64,000 nt of DNA from Hyaloperonospora brassicae. Its lineage: Eukaryota > Oomycota > Peronosporomycetes > Peronosporales > Peronosporaceae. How positions within the stretch are numbered: position 1 is the stretch's first letter; every line of letters starts with the position of its first letter. This document shows positions 30,566-42,450 of this stretch, in pieces. The notes under the pieces are model-generated. The model did not search any database. It was not told the origin of the DNA and was given only the letters and a program-made list of their open reading frames with translations. A program made the translations under genes and the position numbers. The stretch is taken from contig CANTFL010001463.1 in NCBI GenBank assembly GCA_947650285.1, forward strand, positions 62,001-126,000, written 5' to 3'.

Positions 30566-32499
30566 ACGTGCGTCGGCTGGTGGGGAGTGGACGTTCCGTC
30601 GTCGTCGGCGATGCGACGTGTGCAGCTGCAAACGACGTTGGCGCTCGGCTGCTGTTGTCGTGTGCGCGCGCGTCTTGGAGCGACGCCTTCTTCTGCCCCT
30701 TCGCCTGGCATTTGTAAGTAGCCAGGACGCTTACTGTAGACACACCTGTTCACGTCACTGTGTTCGCGTAGAGAGGTTTATCTTTTTGGTACCTGTAAAA
30801 TAAAAGCGACTCGCTGCCGGTTATTGCAGACGACAACTCGGTTTGTTCTGTGTAGAGACTGATGACTGACTGTGCCACGTGCGCTGCCGCAGCTCGTGGC
30901 CCGAGGCGATCATCGGTCGTCTGGGCACTGGAAAGTATGGTACCCCTACGCATAGTCAGTCTGCACTGCATGATGAGTAGCGTACTCAGACGAGAGAACC
31001 CGATGTGGGAGGCGTCCAGAGCTTGTGCTCCCGTCCCGTCCTTTGGCCACTCTTTTCTTCCCTTGCAGCAGAAGTGACATGCGCTGTGCAAGGAAACTCG
31101 CTACACTTGCACTGACTATGTCTGGTCGGCAGACGATACGGACTTGCTGCGCAATGTGACATGCCGCCACCGATCCGAAAGTTTTCGTGACATTTGCATA
31201 TCCTAAAAGCCGCTGCATTCGACGCGCTGAATAATTGAATGGAGTCGACTCCTCCGCGACGGCGTTCGACTGCATGAACGGGACAGTGGACATTTCAATG
31301 CCGTTTGCCAATCTGTGGTCATAGGACCGATGCTGTCAACAACGCAGTGTCCTCTTGAGCTGTCGGTGGCAACGACAACGAGCATTGGGCGCCTCGACAG
31401 AGATTGGGACCTGCGGCTCTGCGTTTCCAGTTCGACTGCAGTTGGCGGTTCGACGACCACAATGTTTGACGACGCTCTCCACCGCGAAAACGCTCCAACA
31501 AGTGACAGTTACGACACGTGACGGCGCGTACGACCGTCTGATTCGACACTTTTGCTTTCTATCGGCTGCCAGCACTCGAGAGAGAGAGAGAGAGAGAGAG
31601 AAAGCAAAGCAAAAGTCCATTGTCTCCTCTTTCTCTTTGCTGTTCACGACACGACTCGACTGTATGAGTGATGCCAACACGGAAGCCGCCAATACGATGC
31701 GGTTGGCGATCGCTGGTATCATGCGCGACGTCGAAGACTACGCCAGGAGAATGTTCATGTTCCACACAAGATCGTTCGTATTTTGTACGCGTAGTAGAAC
31801 AGGCAGGATCAGAGCGGGATGCGGTCGGTACAGGCGGTATCAGGGGACGTCCTTGCTCGTTTGTGTCTGTCGCAAGAGGAAGAGAGAGAGAGAGAGGGAG
31901 AGCGAATCAGCGACATTGGAAGCCGATACGCTCAGTTTTGGCGTGTCAGCACGGATCACGTTAAAGTAGGCAGAAAAAGGCTGTGATGTTTGGACGGATC
32001 CTCTGGCAGATGCGCAGAGATAGTCCACAAATGGGTACCTTATCAAACCGCCATGCAGGTTAATAAGCTGTAGACCTCCTCTATCCTGTAATACCCGTCA
32101 TTGCACAGTTCGGAGGGCGTTTAGTGCGAGATTTTGATGTTCAGTCGGCTTTTCTGATACCACACGACCAAAACTACCTATTATCGATAAAATGACACAA
32201 AACAAAGTCAGATGTTGCGGGACTTTGTCACAGGTATCTTTCGAGCTCGATGCATTTCGAAAGACATTAAATCCATTGCAGTCGTCGCTATGTATATCTG
32301 CTGCAGCCCATTTGTAGCAGCTATCGCACTCGGGACGTTCCTACCGGTCGCACCACTAACATTGCTACGCTGTTTGTATCTTCCAAATGTTACACACTGG
32401 AGACGGCAAGCACGACGTGCAGTGAGTCCGTTTTGTTTTTGACACTTCTAACTTTCCCTCGTGCATTGGTCAATACAGTCCCCACCGTCTCGTGTGCAT
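30566..32499. other. Intergenic, no supported gene
   Basis: Only frames up to about 200 codons with no domain. AG microsatellites lie at about 31578-31602 and 31878-31902. The right boundary is the outer end of the left Argonaute duplication arm. Confidence 0.45.
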
Positions 32500-32871
32500 G
32501 TCAATCAAAAACTCCTACTACCAACGAGCGACCTGTGCCATAGTGGACGCAAGTGAACCACAGCGATGTCCTACGCTTGGACACGTACATGCGTATCAGC
32601 TGACTCGGTCGTGTGCAAGCACTCGTGCGTCATACTCAAAGACAGACACTGCTACATCGAGCCAGTCCAATGCAGCACTATCGAGTGACGGAGCCATATC
32701 GACGGACGGACGACCGCCTCCGACGGAAGAAGAGGGCGAAACGATCAGTATCAGAGGCATTTGGCCATTTAAATCGAGCGAACGCAGACCAGTTGCTTCC
32801 AGTAGCAGCAGCAGCAGCAGCAAACACACTCTCGACATGCCAATGGACGAACAGCAACAGTCTTGAGCAAT

Positions 32872-32937
32872 CGCGTTGGAAGGTGTATGAAGGGGAAGAA
32901 CAGCAACAGTCTTTCCATTCATACACCATCCAACGCG
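32872..32937 (-). other. 20-bp stem hairpin in the Argonaute 3' flank (left copy)
   Basis: Bases 32872-32891 pair with 32918-32937 with one mismatch, enclosing a 26-nt loop. The same structure is at 42745-42810 in the other arm. It lies about 300 bp beyond the gene's stop codon, so it could be in or just past the 3' UTR. Confidence 0.75.
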
Positions 32938-33231
32938 AACGCTTAATGCAGAGAGAAAACAACGCAACATGACGCACAGTGTCGGGTGACTACAATGCCG
33001 TCGCCATCTGGCTGCTCACCACGAGCTGAACAGCTGCAACACCGTCACGTGCATCGTCGTTGTCGTCGTTGTCTTCTCTTCTTGACTTGTTGCTGCACAC
33101 CACATGCAGTCCCGTTACGAACGGCCATCCTCCCAATCACCATTCGTGCAATAGAACAACTCACGTACCACATGCGCGTCCGACACCTTCCACGCGGAAC
33201 GTCGCGTCGACCAGTGCAGCCACCAAAGCAG

Positions 33232-36021
33232 CTACACAAAGTACATCGCGCTCTTCATCGCAGGATGCACGTCGTACATGCGCGTGTCCGTCTCCGGAGC
33301 CGTCTCGCTGAACCCCGACACAGTCGAGCCAGAGTCGCTGCTGTCCACCAAGAAGAAACGGGCACGGAACGCGACCAGGTGCGAGTAGTACGCAGACGGC
33401 ACCATCGACACAGAACGCGTGCAGCGCGCAAACGTGTAGCACAGCTTGTACGTCAGCGTCTGCAGCTCGTCCGCCGTGAACCCAATCTCGTTCAGCAGCA
33501 CGTGGTAGTGCGTGGGCCGACTGGTCCCTTGCAGCCCCGCGTGGCTCATCAAGTAGAAGTCGTTCTCGATGGGGTGACAAATAGCCGTATCGACCACTGT
33601 CCCCGCCTTGACATTGCCGCTGCGGTCGGCGTCTTTTGCATCGGCAGGGAACAAGCGCGTGTTGTGCCGCTTCTGGACAATCACAAACGTGATCGGTGGC
33701 ATGTACCCCACCTCCAGCGCCCGACACGCCTCGCGGAGCGCCGTCACTTCGTGGTTCAGCACCATGTGGAACTGCCCTTCGCTCACGCCGTCGCGATAGA
33801 ACACAATGCGGTCCGGCTTGCCGTGCGTCTGGCGGTAAAACTGCTTCAGCAGCTCCACGGCCATGTCCTTCAGGTTCTCAATCTGTTCCACGCGATGGCC
33901 TTGCGCGCGGATCGTCGACGCGTGGCGGACAAAGTGCGTGTCCATGGACGCCGTCACGGCCGCGATCGACGGCCGCGTTCGGTCCAGTGGACTCGGGTGC
34001 GTCACGTCGGCGCCAAACACAATGGTGCGGGACGCCGACACGCGCGGCAGCGGACCGCTAATGACGCCGTTCAGGCCGCCCAGCTTCGTGTTTACCTTCA
34101 TCAGAATGTTCGCAATGTACTGCGGACTGCACTTGGGAATGTGCTTCGCCAGCATGCACTGCGACACAATGCCCACGCCCGCTTCCGTGTCCGACATGAG
34201 CTTGAGCTCGCCATACGCGCGCGCGTCCGCCACGGGGTTGACCATCCACACGACTTGCGGCGCCGTCTTGAACGTCTGCGTCGCCGCCTTCACTGCCGCT
34301 TGAAACATCGTGCGCACGGTATCCTCGCGGCGCTGCTTCAACAGAATGGGCGGCAGCACCGCCGGACAGCGCATGCCCAGCTGCCCCATCTGCGCCACCA
34401 CTGCCTTAAAGAACTTTTGCAGGTCGCCGAGCCCGCAGCGCCGCGGGTCGCACAGGCTCAGGACCGCCCACGACTTGAGCGGCGCCGGCGTGTGGAAGCG
34501 CTTGCCGCGCATGTTCCACGCGCCGTCGCGCGGGTTCTCGCGCGCCCCGCCGCTGTACTCGATCGTCGGGGGCGGCAGCTGGCGGCCCGTGGCCTCGACC
34601 ATGTGCGGGTCCACGCGCAGCCCAAACGCGCGCAGCGTGGGGTCCGTGCTAAAGCCCGCCTCGCGCAGCTTCTGCTCGATCGCGCGCTTGCGCTTGTCGG
34701 GCGGCGTGCACGTGAAGCGGATCATGTTGGCCACCTGCTTGTCCGTGGGCTTGCGCGGGCTCTTTTGGCCCGCGAGCACGCGGCACACTTCGATCGGCAA
34801 GTAGTTGCGCTTCTGCGGCGCGCCCACGTGCAGACAGGGCAGCTGCGGGTACTGCAGGCGGCGCTGGTACGTGGCGGCAAAGTAGTCGGCCACCGATACG
34901 CGCGCGCCAGCGTCCGTGTCGAAAAACGTGCGGTCGGCCGCGTCCTTCGAGAGGCCGTTCACGCGGTAGCTGCGGCGCACGCCCGGGCGGTGCGTGACCG
35001 TCACTCTGACGCCGCGCAGCGCTTTGCTGGCGGCCGCGTGCTGGTGCTTGGCCAGCGTCGACGGCAGCTGCCGCAGCGCCAGCGCCGCGCACAGGAACGT
35101 GGCCACGTCACTCTCCTCGACAAACGCCGTGGCCGCCAGGTCCATGTTGACCACGAGGCGGCTCTGCGTGGCGCGCAGGCTCTGGCAGTAGCCGAACCAG
35201 AGCTCGGCGCCCTCGCCCAGCGACGCGGCGCCTGCGCCGTGGAACAGGTTGCGGCCCACGACCGTGAAGCGCTGGGCCGCCGAGTGGCGCAGCGCCACGT
35301 CCAGCGCCTGCAGCGCGTCGTAGGGCGTGTAGTTGAGGCGGCCGGCAAACAGCGCGTCGAGCTGCGCGAGGCGCACGGCCACGGGGTCGGCCTCTTTGAC
35401 CGTGGCCGCGAACACGCGCGCGCGCCCGCCGTCGGGCGGCAGCTGCAGCGCGTCGAACGTGCGCTGGGCGAACGGCAGCCGCGCGGGCGCGTACAGATTC
35501 TTGCGGCGGTCCGAGACGACCACCGCGTCGGGCAGTTCGCGCGCAAGCGCCTGCACGAGCGCCGCGAGGATCTGCGCGGCCAGCGCCTTGGGCGGCCCCT
35601 CGTTGCCAAAGCTGCGCCCGTCTTCGGCCATCGCCACGTCGTAGTGGAACACGTCGCCGGCGCCGGCGGCCACGTGCACGCGGAAGTGGTTGGCCCAGAG
35701 CTTCACGGGGCGGCCGAGCGCGCCAAAGCCGGGCCGCGGCGGGAAGTGCGTCTGCACGAGCGGCTGCACGAGCGCCGGCGGCGGAGAAGACGCGGCCGTA
35801 GCGCCGCTGACCTGCGCCGCGGCGGCCAACTGCTGCGCGAGCGCGTCGACAGCTGCAGCAGCAGACGCAGTAGGAGGGGGCGTGGCGGCTGCAGCAGCAG
35901 CAGCAGGTGCAGCCGTGGGGGCGTGGCGGCCACGGCCGCGGCCTCGACCGCCGCCGCCGCCGCGCGCGCGGCCAATCACTGGCTCTGAACTCGTCGGCTG
36001 TTTCGGGCGGCGAGGCGGCAT
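33232..36021 (-). CDS. AGO: Argonaute protein, left copy
   Basis: The intronless product is 929 aa. An Arg/Gly-rich N-terminus (GRARGGGGGRGRGRGRH) and Ala-rich linker precede the N domain, then PAZ (about residues 295-410), MID (about 505-590) and PIWI (about 590-900). The PIWI catalytic tetrad is intact: D672 in FGADVTHP, E723 in AVELLKQFY, D744 in YRDGVSEGQ and H838 in RPTHYHVL. The protein should therefore be able to cleave RNA guided by small RNAs. The C-terminus is the usual hydrophobic end (AMYFV). Argonautes load small RNAs and silence transposons or genes. By eye the protein is identical to that of the right copy. The ATG at 36021 is the first in frame and follows a C-rich leader. Confidence 0.97.
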   Translation of the reverse strand: MPPRRPKQPTSSEPVIGRARGGGGGRGRGRGRHAPTAAPAAAAAAATPPPTASAAAAVDALAQQLAAAAQVSGATAASSPPPALVQPLVQTHFPPRPGFGALGRPVKLWANHFRVHVAAGAGDVFHYDVAMAEDGRSFGNEGPPKALAAQILAALVQALARELPDAVVVSDRRKNLYAPARLPFAQRTFDALQLPPDGGRARVFAATVKEADPVAVRLAQLDALFAGRLNYTPYDALQALDVALRHSAAQRFTVVGRNLFHGAGAASLGEGAELWFGYCQSLRATQSRLVVNMDLAATAFVEESDVATFLCAALALRQLPSTLAKHQHAAASKALRGVRVTVTHRPGVRRSYRVNGLSKDAADRTFFDTDAGARVSVADYFAATYQRRLQYPQLPCLHVGAPQKRNYLPIEVCRVLAGQKSPRKPTDKQVANMIRFTCTPPDKRKRAIEQKLREAGFSTDPTLRAFGLRVDPHMVEATGRQLPPPTIEYSGGARENPRDGAWNMRGKRFHTPAPLKSWAVLSLCDPRRCGLGDLQKFFKAVVAQMGQLGMRCPAVLPPILLKQRREDTVRTMFQAAVKAATQTFKTAPQVVWMVNPVADARAYGELKLMSDTEAGVGIVSQCMLAKHIPKCSPQYIANILMKVNTKLGGLNGVISGPLPRVSASRTIVFGADVTHPSPLDRTRPSIAAVTASMDTHFVRHASTIRAQGHRVEQIENLKDMAVELLKQFYRQTHGKPDRIVFYRDGVSEGQFHMVLNHEVTALREACRALEVGYMPPITFVIVQKRHNTRLFPADAKDADRSGNVKAGTVVDTAICHPIENDFYLMSHAGLQGTSRPTHYHVLLNEIGFTADELQTLTYKLCYTFARCTRSVSMVPSAYYSHLVAFRARFFLVDSSDSGSTVSGFSETAPETDTRMYDVHPAMKSAMYFV

Positions 36022-36486
36022 CTTGAAGTGTGAGGCGGAGGCCGCAGAGGGGAATGGGAGGGGGATGGCGGGCGGGCGGGCGGGGCGACAGGGACGTTGG
36101 CGCTACTTTAGCGCGACATCACCGTTGCGATGGGCGTCTCGTTTCTTTGCACGACGAAAAAGGGGGTGTCGAGGCTCAAACGGGAAGGTGAGGAGGGGGG
36201 GGGGGGTGGCATTGGGGACGCAGTGGGGTGCGGTGCGTTTACTTTACGCTTACTTTTTGTTGCTGGCGTGGCGAGAGCGACAGCGTGGCGCGATCCGGTT
36301 GTTAAGTGGTTGTGGTCGTGCCACTTTACACGGACGTGTCGAGGGTTAGTGTGGATATCGAAGGAGTGGGTAAGTGTAGCTGCCAGAGTAGAGATGGACG
36401 TTTGAGTGGCATCCGACGGTCGGGTTGCAGCTGTTGGCCGCATTGAACGGATGGCTGCGCTGTTGATTGATCAGGTGCTGGTGGTG

Positions 36487-39197
36487 TTGACATTCTTGAT
36501 CGACTACTAGTGCTACGAGTTAACTTGCGCTACTATGGACGTCTTTCCGGCGGAACATGGACGTTTGACTGCGTCGTTGAAGGTGGAAAGACAGTCACAT
36601 ATCATCGTACGACGTTAGCGGTTGCCACTTGCATGGCCAATTGACCGTCCTGACCCCGTGAACGATGCCGCAACCACCTCAGTCGTCTACAATCATCCGA
36701 GACGCATCGAGAGCCCAGACAAAAGCTGATGCAGTCCACGTACAAACAGAGATGTGCATTCCGCGACTCGATCTATCCAAGCAGTGTCGCCACGATCGTA
36801 TCCTGACGCTATTGATCCGCTCCGTGCTCCGATTAGCATAGTCCACCCGTCATCCTCTCTCGCCCAGCTGCTCATGTTCTGCATATGTTCGGCGTGCGCA
36901 CGCATCGACGGCGATACTGGCGACTCCAATTGGGACGTCACCCTGCGATCTCGATCTCTTCCCTACTGTAGCCATTCTCCATGCAAACACTTTCCCATTA
37001 CTTCATGTCTTAACTCTGTCCAGCCAGGCGTTCCCGATCGCATCGAGCTATTAGACACGCGCTGACGCATCAGCCAGGACCTGGTCTGTCCAGCATCCTG
37101 ATTTGAGCCGCGGTATGTCGATAGTCAAGTCCTTCCCAGCTAGTACGAGTCTGCCTACACTTGTATGCCGAGGAGATACGTGTGTCAGAGCCGCGTGCTT
37201 GCTTTGGGTGCCATTTCCTGGATGCCATTCTGGATACACTGAGTCACTGCCGCCTCGATCGACATCTCCTCGCAATTGCTACTCCTGCTCTATTCACCGC
37301 GATCGAGTACACCAGCAAGAAGCAGGACTCTTACAGAATTGCAAGCGCGACGGTCAGTGCCAGGTAGCCGGATAAAGCACCACAGCACAGCTCGGGCCAC
37401 TCTCGCGGAAAACGACGTATCAGGTTGCCAGTCTGTCGTGCACAAGTGATTCCACAGGTGGTCAACAACAGGTCATAGTGGTGCTCTCAATGTGCAGCCT
37501 TGTGTGCATTCAAATAGAGACGAGTGTCCCTGAGGCACCAGTGCGCTAGAACTTCTCCCACCTTTCCTCGGACGAGAAGTGCCCATCCTGAGGCCAAGTA
37601 AAAAGGAGAGATTATGTCTGCGCCGCGCGTGCTACGGGAGACATCGCAGCGTACGACCCGACGTTTGAGTTGCAATCTGCAGTTTGTCTTGCGGTGTAGA
37701 AGTCGCCGACGGATGTCAGGCTCATCCTTCACCGCGCTAGTTCCTGCCCTTCGCTGGCAGTCCTCATCGCCGACATATTGGTTGTGCGTACGCCCCTGTC
37801 CCACGCTGCGAATTCCCTTAGAACGGGACGGCCCCGACAAGACATGGTGCCGGCTCGTTCATACAACAAGCACCAGGCCAGATACTCTTCGTCTAGTGGT
37901 GTGTCGAGGCACATCTACAACTGACTGGAATCGGGAACTGGCCCGGGGAGTACAGCAAGTCGATTCCGCATAAGAAGTCGATGCATTTGTCAAGACGGCA
38001 CGTCGGGACTGCCGAAGCGAGTGGAGCGAGTGGAACGGACTTCAGGCCATGCATCCTCTGTCCCCTGGAAGCAGGTAAGCTCCGAGCACGTGAGCAGCTC
38101 AGCCATCTGGTCAAGAGTGCGTACTGCATCTCACCTCGTACTTGGGCATTAGTCACGCCTCCATGCCCTGTCGGGGGTGCCTTCCCCCGCGACGCCCGAG
38201 ATGTTAAGCCAGCAGAACGAGAAAGCGAGGCGGGGCTTGCTGATATCATTCTAGACGACCGAGGTGGACTTCACGTATCTAATATCTTGCACATTGAGTT
38301 GTCTCAGTGCAAATAGACTGTTTTGAACCTTCGTCTCTTCACAAATCGTAGTGATGCCCCACTCGCTTTCTAGATGAAGACGGGAGCGCCAAATGTCTGC
38401 TGGCGTCGCGCGTCAGTAGAGCTTCAGTATACCCTCACAATCGTCAAGTGCGTCGTGTGGCTACGTGTAACCCGTCATCACAATACCTTTAGGCGGCACC
38501 TGACTACCGATTGAGGTGGTCTGGCTCGTTGACTCGATTGAGGTGGAAGAGTGTCCGATGCATTGCGGTTTAGTATCCTCAATACATGAGTGAGAATGAC
38601 AGGCTTGACACCTTCACTTCCGCAGTTCAGAAGACTGACAACTTGTCACGGTCAAGACGAAACGCGACAAGCGCAGCTATGTTCATACATCTAGGCTGTG
38701 GAAGCTTGAAAAGAGCAATCTGTAACGAATGAGACCGCCATGTGAGGTATGGCTTCCTCCATTCAAAAGCTTTTGATGTAGCCTTCAGATAGCTGGAGCT
38801 GTCTTGAAGCTCTCGCCTTCAATTGGTTTCCGGTTGAACTATGCAAACCTTGCTATCCACCAGTATTGGTACGGTTTCTGTAAATCCAGATCTCGGACTA
38901 TACCGGTACGGGTAACGGGTTCAATGAATCCAAATCTCGCTTTCTAACGGTACCGGAACGGGGTCTATATCATCACACTGATCAGATTCATTTATGTGCT
39001 ATAGATCGGGGTCTTTCTCAGTGATGGGCTCGACCCAGTGGACAAACAACGAAGGAGTGTCGAGAGCGCTTCCTACTCACATGTAATTATGGTGACGAAC
39101 GGACGTGCACGTGACCCTTAAATATGCTGTTGTTATAAAGAGGGAACGATGCTGATAGAGACCAACGGGATCAGCTGTCATCAAGACATCATTATCG
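36487..39197. other. Unique spacer between the Argonaute arms (2,711 bp)
   Basis: The sequence is unrelated to the arms and has no supported gene; frames are at most about 120 codons. It separates the divergent Argonaute promoters. A diverged direct repeat with AATCCAGATCTCG / AATCCAAATCTCG and nearby CGGTACCGG-like sequence lies at about 38880-38970. Confidence 0.6.
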
Positions 39198-39660
39198 CAC
39201 CACCAGCACCTGATCAATCAACAGCGCAGCCATCCGTTCAATGCGGCCAACAGCTGCAACCCGACCGTCGGATGCCACTCAAACGTCCATCTCTACTCTG
39301 GCAGCTACACTTACCCACTCCTTCGATATCCACACTAACCCTCGACACGTCCGTGTAAAGTGGCACGACCACAACCACTTAACAACCGGATCGCGCCACG
39401 CTGTCGCTCTCGCCACGCCAGCAACAAAAAGTAAGCGTAAAGTAAACGCACCGCACCCCACTGCGTCCCCAATGCCACCCCCCCCCCCCCCCTCCTCACC
39501 TTCCCGTTTGAGCCTCGACACCCCCTTTTTCGTCGTGCAAGAAACGAGACGCCCATCGCAACGGTGATGTCGCGCTAAAGTAGCGCCAACGTCCCTGTCG
39601 CCCCGCCCGCCCGCCATCCCCCTCCCATTCCCCTCTGCGGCCTCCGCCTCACACTTCAAG

Positions 39661-42450
39661 ATGCCGCCTCGCCGCCCGAAACAGCCGACGAGTTCAGAGC
39701 CAGTGATTGGCCGCGCGCGCGGCGGCGGCGGCGGTCGAGGCCGCGGCCGTGGCCGCCACGCCCCCACGGCTGCACCTGCTGCTGCTGCTGCAGCCGCCAC
39801 GCCCCCTCCTACTGCGTCTGCTGCTGCAGCTGTCGACGCGCTCGCGCAGCAGTTGGCCGCCGCGGCGCAGGTCAGCGGCGCTACGGCCGCGTCTTCTCCG
39901 CCGCCGGCGCTCGTGCAGCCGCTCGTGCAGACGCACTTCCCGCCGCGGCCCGGCTTTGGCGCGCTCGGCCGCCCCGTGAAGCTCTGGGCCAACCACTTCC
40001 GCGTGCACGTGGCCGCCGGCGCCGGCGACGTGTTCCACTACGACGTGGCGATGGCCGAAGACGGGCGCAGCTTTGGCAACGAGGGGCCGCCCAAGGCGCT
40101 GGCCGCGCAGATCCTCGCGGCGCTCGTGCAGGCGCTTGCGCGCGAACTGCCCGACGCGGTGGTCGTCTCGGACCGCCGCAAGAATCTGTACGCGCCCGCG
40201 CGGCTGCCGTTCGCCCAGCGCACGTTCGACGCGCTGCAGCTGCCGCCCGACGGCGGGCGCGCGCGCGTGTTCGCGGCCACGGTCAAAGAGGCCGACCCCG
40301 TGGCCGTGCGCCTCGCGCAGCTCGACGCGCTGTTTGCCGGCCGCCTCAACTACACGCCCTACGACGCGCTGCAGGCGCTGGACGTGGCGCTGCGCCACTC
40401 GGCGGCCCAGCGCTTCACGGTCGTGGGCCGCAACCTGTTCCACGGCGCGGGCGCCGCGTCGCTGGGCGAGGGCGCCGAGCTCTGGTTCGGCTACTGCCAG
40501 AGCCTGCGCGCCACGCAGAGCCGCCTCGTGGTCAACATGGACCTGGCGGCCACGGCGTTTGTCGAGGAGAGTGACGTGGCCACGTTCCTGTGCGCGGCGC
40601 TGGCGCTGCGGCAGCTGCCGTCGACGCTGGCCAAGCACCAGCACGCGGCCGCCAGCAAAGCGCTGCGCGGCGTCAGAGTGACGGTCACGCACCGCCCGGG
40701 CGTGCGCCGCAGCTACCGCGTGAACGGCCTCTCGAAGGACGCGGCCGACCGCACGTTTTTCGACACGGACGCTGGCGCGCGCGTGTCGGTGGCCGACTAC
40801 TTTGCCGCCACGTACCAGCGCCGCCTGCAGTACCCGCAGCTGCCCTGTCTGCACGTGGGCGCGCCGCAGAAGCGCAACTACTTGCCGATCGAAGTGTGCC
40901 GCGTGCTCGCGGGCCAAAAGAGCCCGCGCAAGCCCACGGACAAGCAGGTGGCCAACATGATCCGCTTCACGTGCACGCCGCCCGACAAGCGCAAGCGCGC
41001 GATCGAGCAGAAGCTGCGCGAGGCGGGCTTTAGCACGGACCCCACGCTGCGCGCGTTTGGGCTGCGCGTGGACCCGCACATGGTCGAGGCCACGGGCCGC
41101 CAGCTGCCGCCCCCGACGATCGAGTACAGCGGCGGGGCGCGCGAGAACCCGCGCGACGGCGCGTGGAACATGCGCGGCAAGCGCTTCCACACGCCGGCGC
41201 CGCTCAAGTCGTGGGCGGTCCTGAGCCTGTGCGACCCGCGGCGCTGCGGGCTCGGCGACCTGCAAAAGTTCTTTAAGGCAGTGGTGGCGCAGATGGGGCA
41301 GCTGGGCATGCGCTGTCCGGCGGTGCTGCCGCCCATTCTGTTGAAGCAGCGCCGCGAGGATACCGTGCGCACGATGTTTCAAGCGGCAGTGAAGGCGGCG
41401 ACGCAGACGTTCAAGACGGCGCCGCAAGTCGTGTGGATGGTCAACCCCGTGGCGGACGCGCGCGCGTATGGCGAGCTCAAGCTCATGTCGGACACGGAAG
41501 CGGGCGTGGGCATTGTGTCGCAGTGCATGCTGGCGAAGCACATTCCCAAGTGCAGTCCGCAGTACATTGCGAACATTCTGATGAAGGTGAACACGAAGCT
41601 GGGCGGCCTGAACGGCGTCATTAGCGGTCCGCTGCCGCGCGTGTCGGCGTCCCGCACCATTGTGTTTGGCGCCGACGTGACGCACCCGAGTCCACTGGAC
41701 CGAACGCGGCCGTCGATCGCGGCCGTGACGGCGTCCATGGACACGCACTTTGTCCGCCACGCGTCGACGATCCGCGCGCAAGGCCATCGCGTGGAACAGA
41801 TTGAGAACCTGAAGGACATGGCCGTGGAGCTGCTGAAGCAGTTTTACCGCCAGACGCACGGCAAGCCGGACCGCATTGTGTTCTATCGCGACGGCGTGAG
41901 CGAAGGGCAGTTCCATATGGTGCTGAACCACGAAGTGACGGCGCTCCGCGAGGCGTGTCGGGCGCTGGAGGTGGGGTACATGCCACCGATCACGTTTGTG
42001 ATTGTCCAGAAGCGGCACAACACGCGCTTGTTCCCTGCCGATGCAAAAGACGCCGACCGCAGCGGCAATGTCAAGGCGGGGACAGTGGTCGATACGGCTA
42101 TTTGTCACCCCATCGAGAACGACTTCTACTTGATGAGCCACGCGGGGCTGCAAGGGACCAGTCGGCCCACGCACTACCACGTGCTGCTGAACGAGATTGG
42201 GTTCACGGCGGACGAGCTGCAGACGCTGACGTACAAGCTGTGCTACACGTTTGCGCGCTGCACGCGTTCTGTGTCGATGGTGCCGTCTGCGTACTACTCG
42301 CACCTGGTCGCGTTCCGTGCCCGTTTCTTCTTGGTGGACAGCAGCGACTCTGGCTCGACTGTGTCGGGGTTCAGCGAGACGGCTCCGGAGACGGACACGC
42401 GCATGTACGACGTGCATCCTGCGATGAAGAGCGCGATGTACTTTGTGTAG
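39661..42450 (+). CDS. AGO: Argonaute protein, right copy
   Basis: This intronless gene encodes 929 aa, the same residues as the left copy, including D672, E723, D744 and H838 of the PIWI active site and the N-terminal RG-rich tract. The four coding differences from the left copy that I could locate (near 40448, 40787, 41588 and 41917) are all third-base, synonymous changes. It is transcribed away from the left copy, and its ATG is 3.6 kb from the other. The 3' end converges on the kinase gene at 43498. Confidence 0.97.
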   Translation: MPPRRPKQPTSSEPVIGRARGGGGGRGRGRGRHAPTAAPAAAAAAATPPPTASAAAAVDALAQQLAAAAQVSGATAASSPPPALVQPLVQTHFPPRPGFGALGRPVKLWANHFRVHVAAGAGDVFHYDVAMAEDGRSFGNEGPPKALAAQILAALVQALARELPDAVVVSDRRKNLYAPARLPFAQRTFDALQLPPDGGRARVFAATVKEADPVAVRLAQLDALFAGRLNYTPYDALQALDVALRHSAAQRFTVVGRNLFHGAGAASLGEGAELWFGYCQSLRATQSRLVVNMDLAATAFVEESDVATFLCAALALRQLPSTLAKHQHAAASKALRGVRVTVTHRPGVRRSYRVNGLSKDAADRTFFDTDAGARVSVADYFAATYQRRLQYPQLPCLHVGAPQKRNYLPIEVCRVLAGQKSPRKPTDKQVANMIRFTCTPPDKRKRAIEQKLREAGFSTDPTLRAFGLRVDPHMVEATGRQLPPPTIEYSGGARENPRDGAWNMRGKRFHTPAPLKSWAVLSLCDPRRCGLGDLQKFFKAVVAQMGQLGMRCPAVLPPILLKQRREDTVRTMFQAAVKAATQTFKTAPQVVWMVNPVADARAYGELKLMSDTEAGVGIVSQCMLAKHIPKCSPQYIANILMKVNTKLGGLNGVISGPLPRVSASRTIVFGADVTHPSPLDRTRPSIAAVTASMDTHFVRHASTIRAQGHRVEQIENLKDMAVELLKQFYRQTHGKPDRIVFYRDGVSEGQFHMVLNHEVTALREACRALEVGYMPPITFVIVQKRHNTRLFPADAKDADRSGNVKAGTVVDTAICHPIENDFYLMSHAGLQGTSRPTHYHVLLNEIGFTADELQTLTYKLCYTFARCTRSVSMVPSAYYSHLVAFRARFFLVDSSDSGSTVSGFSETAPETDTRMYDVHPAMKSAMYFV

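Larger units (their letters stand above)
32500..36486 (-). repeat. Left arm of the Argonaute inverted duplication (3,987 bp)
   Basis: This is the reverse complement of 39198-43182 over its whole length. Differences seen by eye are a handful of substitutions (at about 32658, 33214, 33776, 34092, 34897, 35235 and near the outer edge) and three small indels upstream of the gene: a longer C/G run in the other arm, one extra GGGC unit here, and one extra T here. Identity ends abruptly at both edges. The arm holds the gene, about 465 bp upstream and about 730 bp downstream. Confidence 0.96.

Noticed and set aside
32986..35988. 1,000-codon ORF antisense to the left Argonaute gene (and the same at 39694-42696)
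   Set aside because: It is a shadow of a GC-rich gene: its composition is Arg/His-rich low complexity, and the differences between the two arms are synonymous for Argonaute but change residues in this frame.
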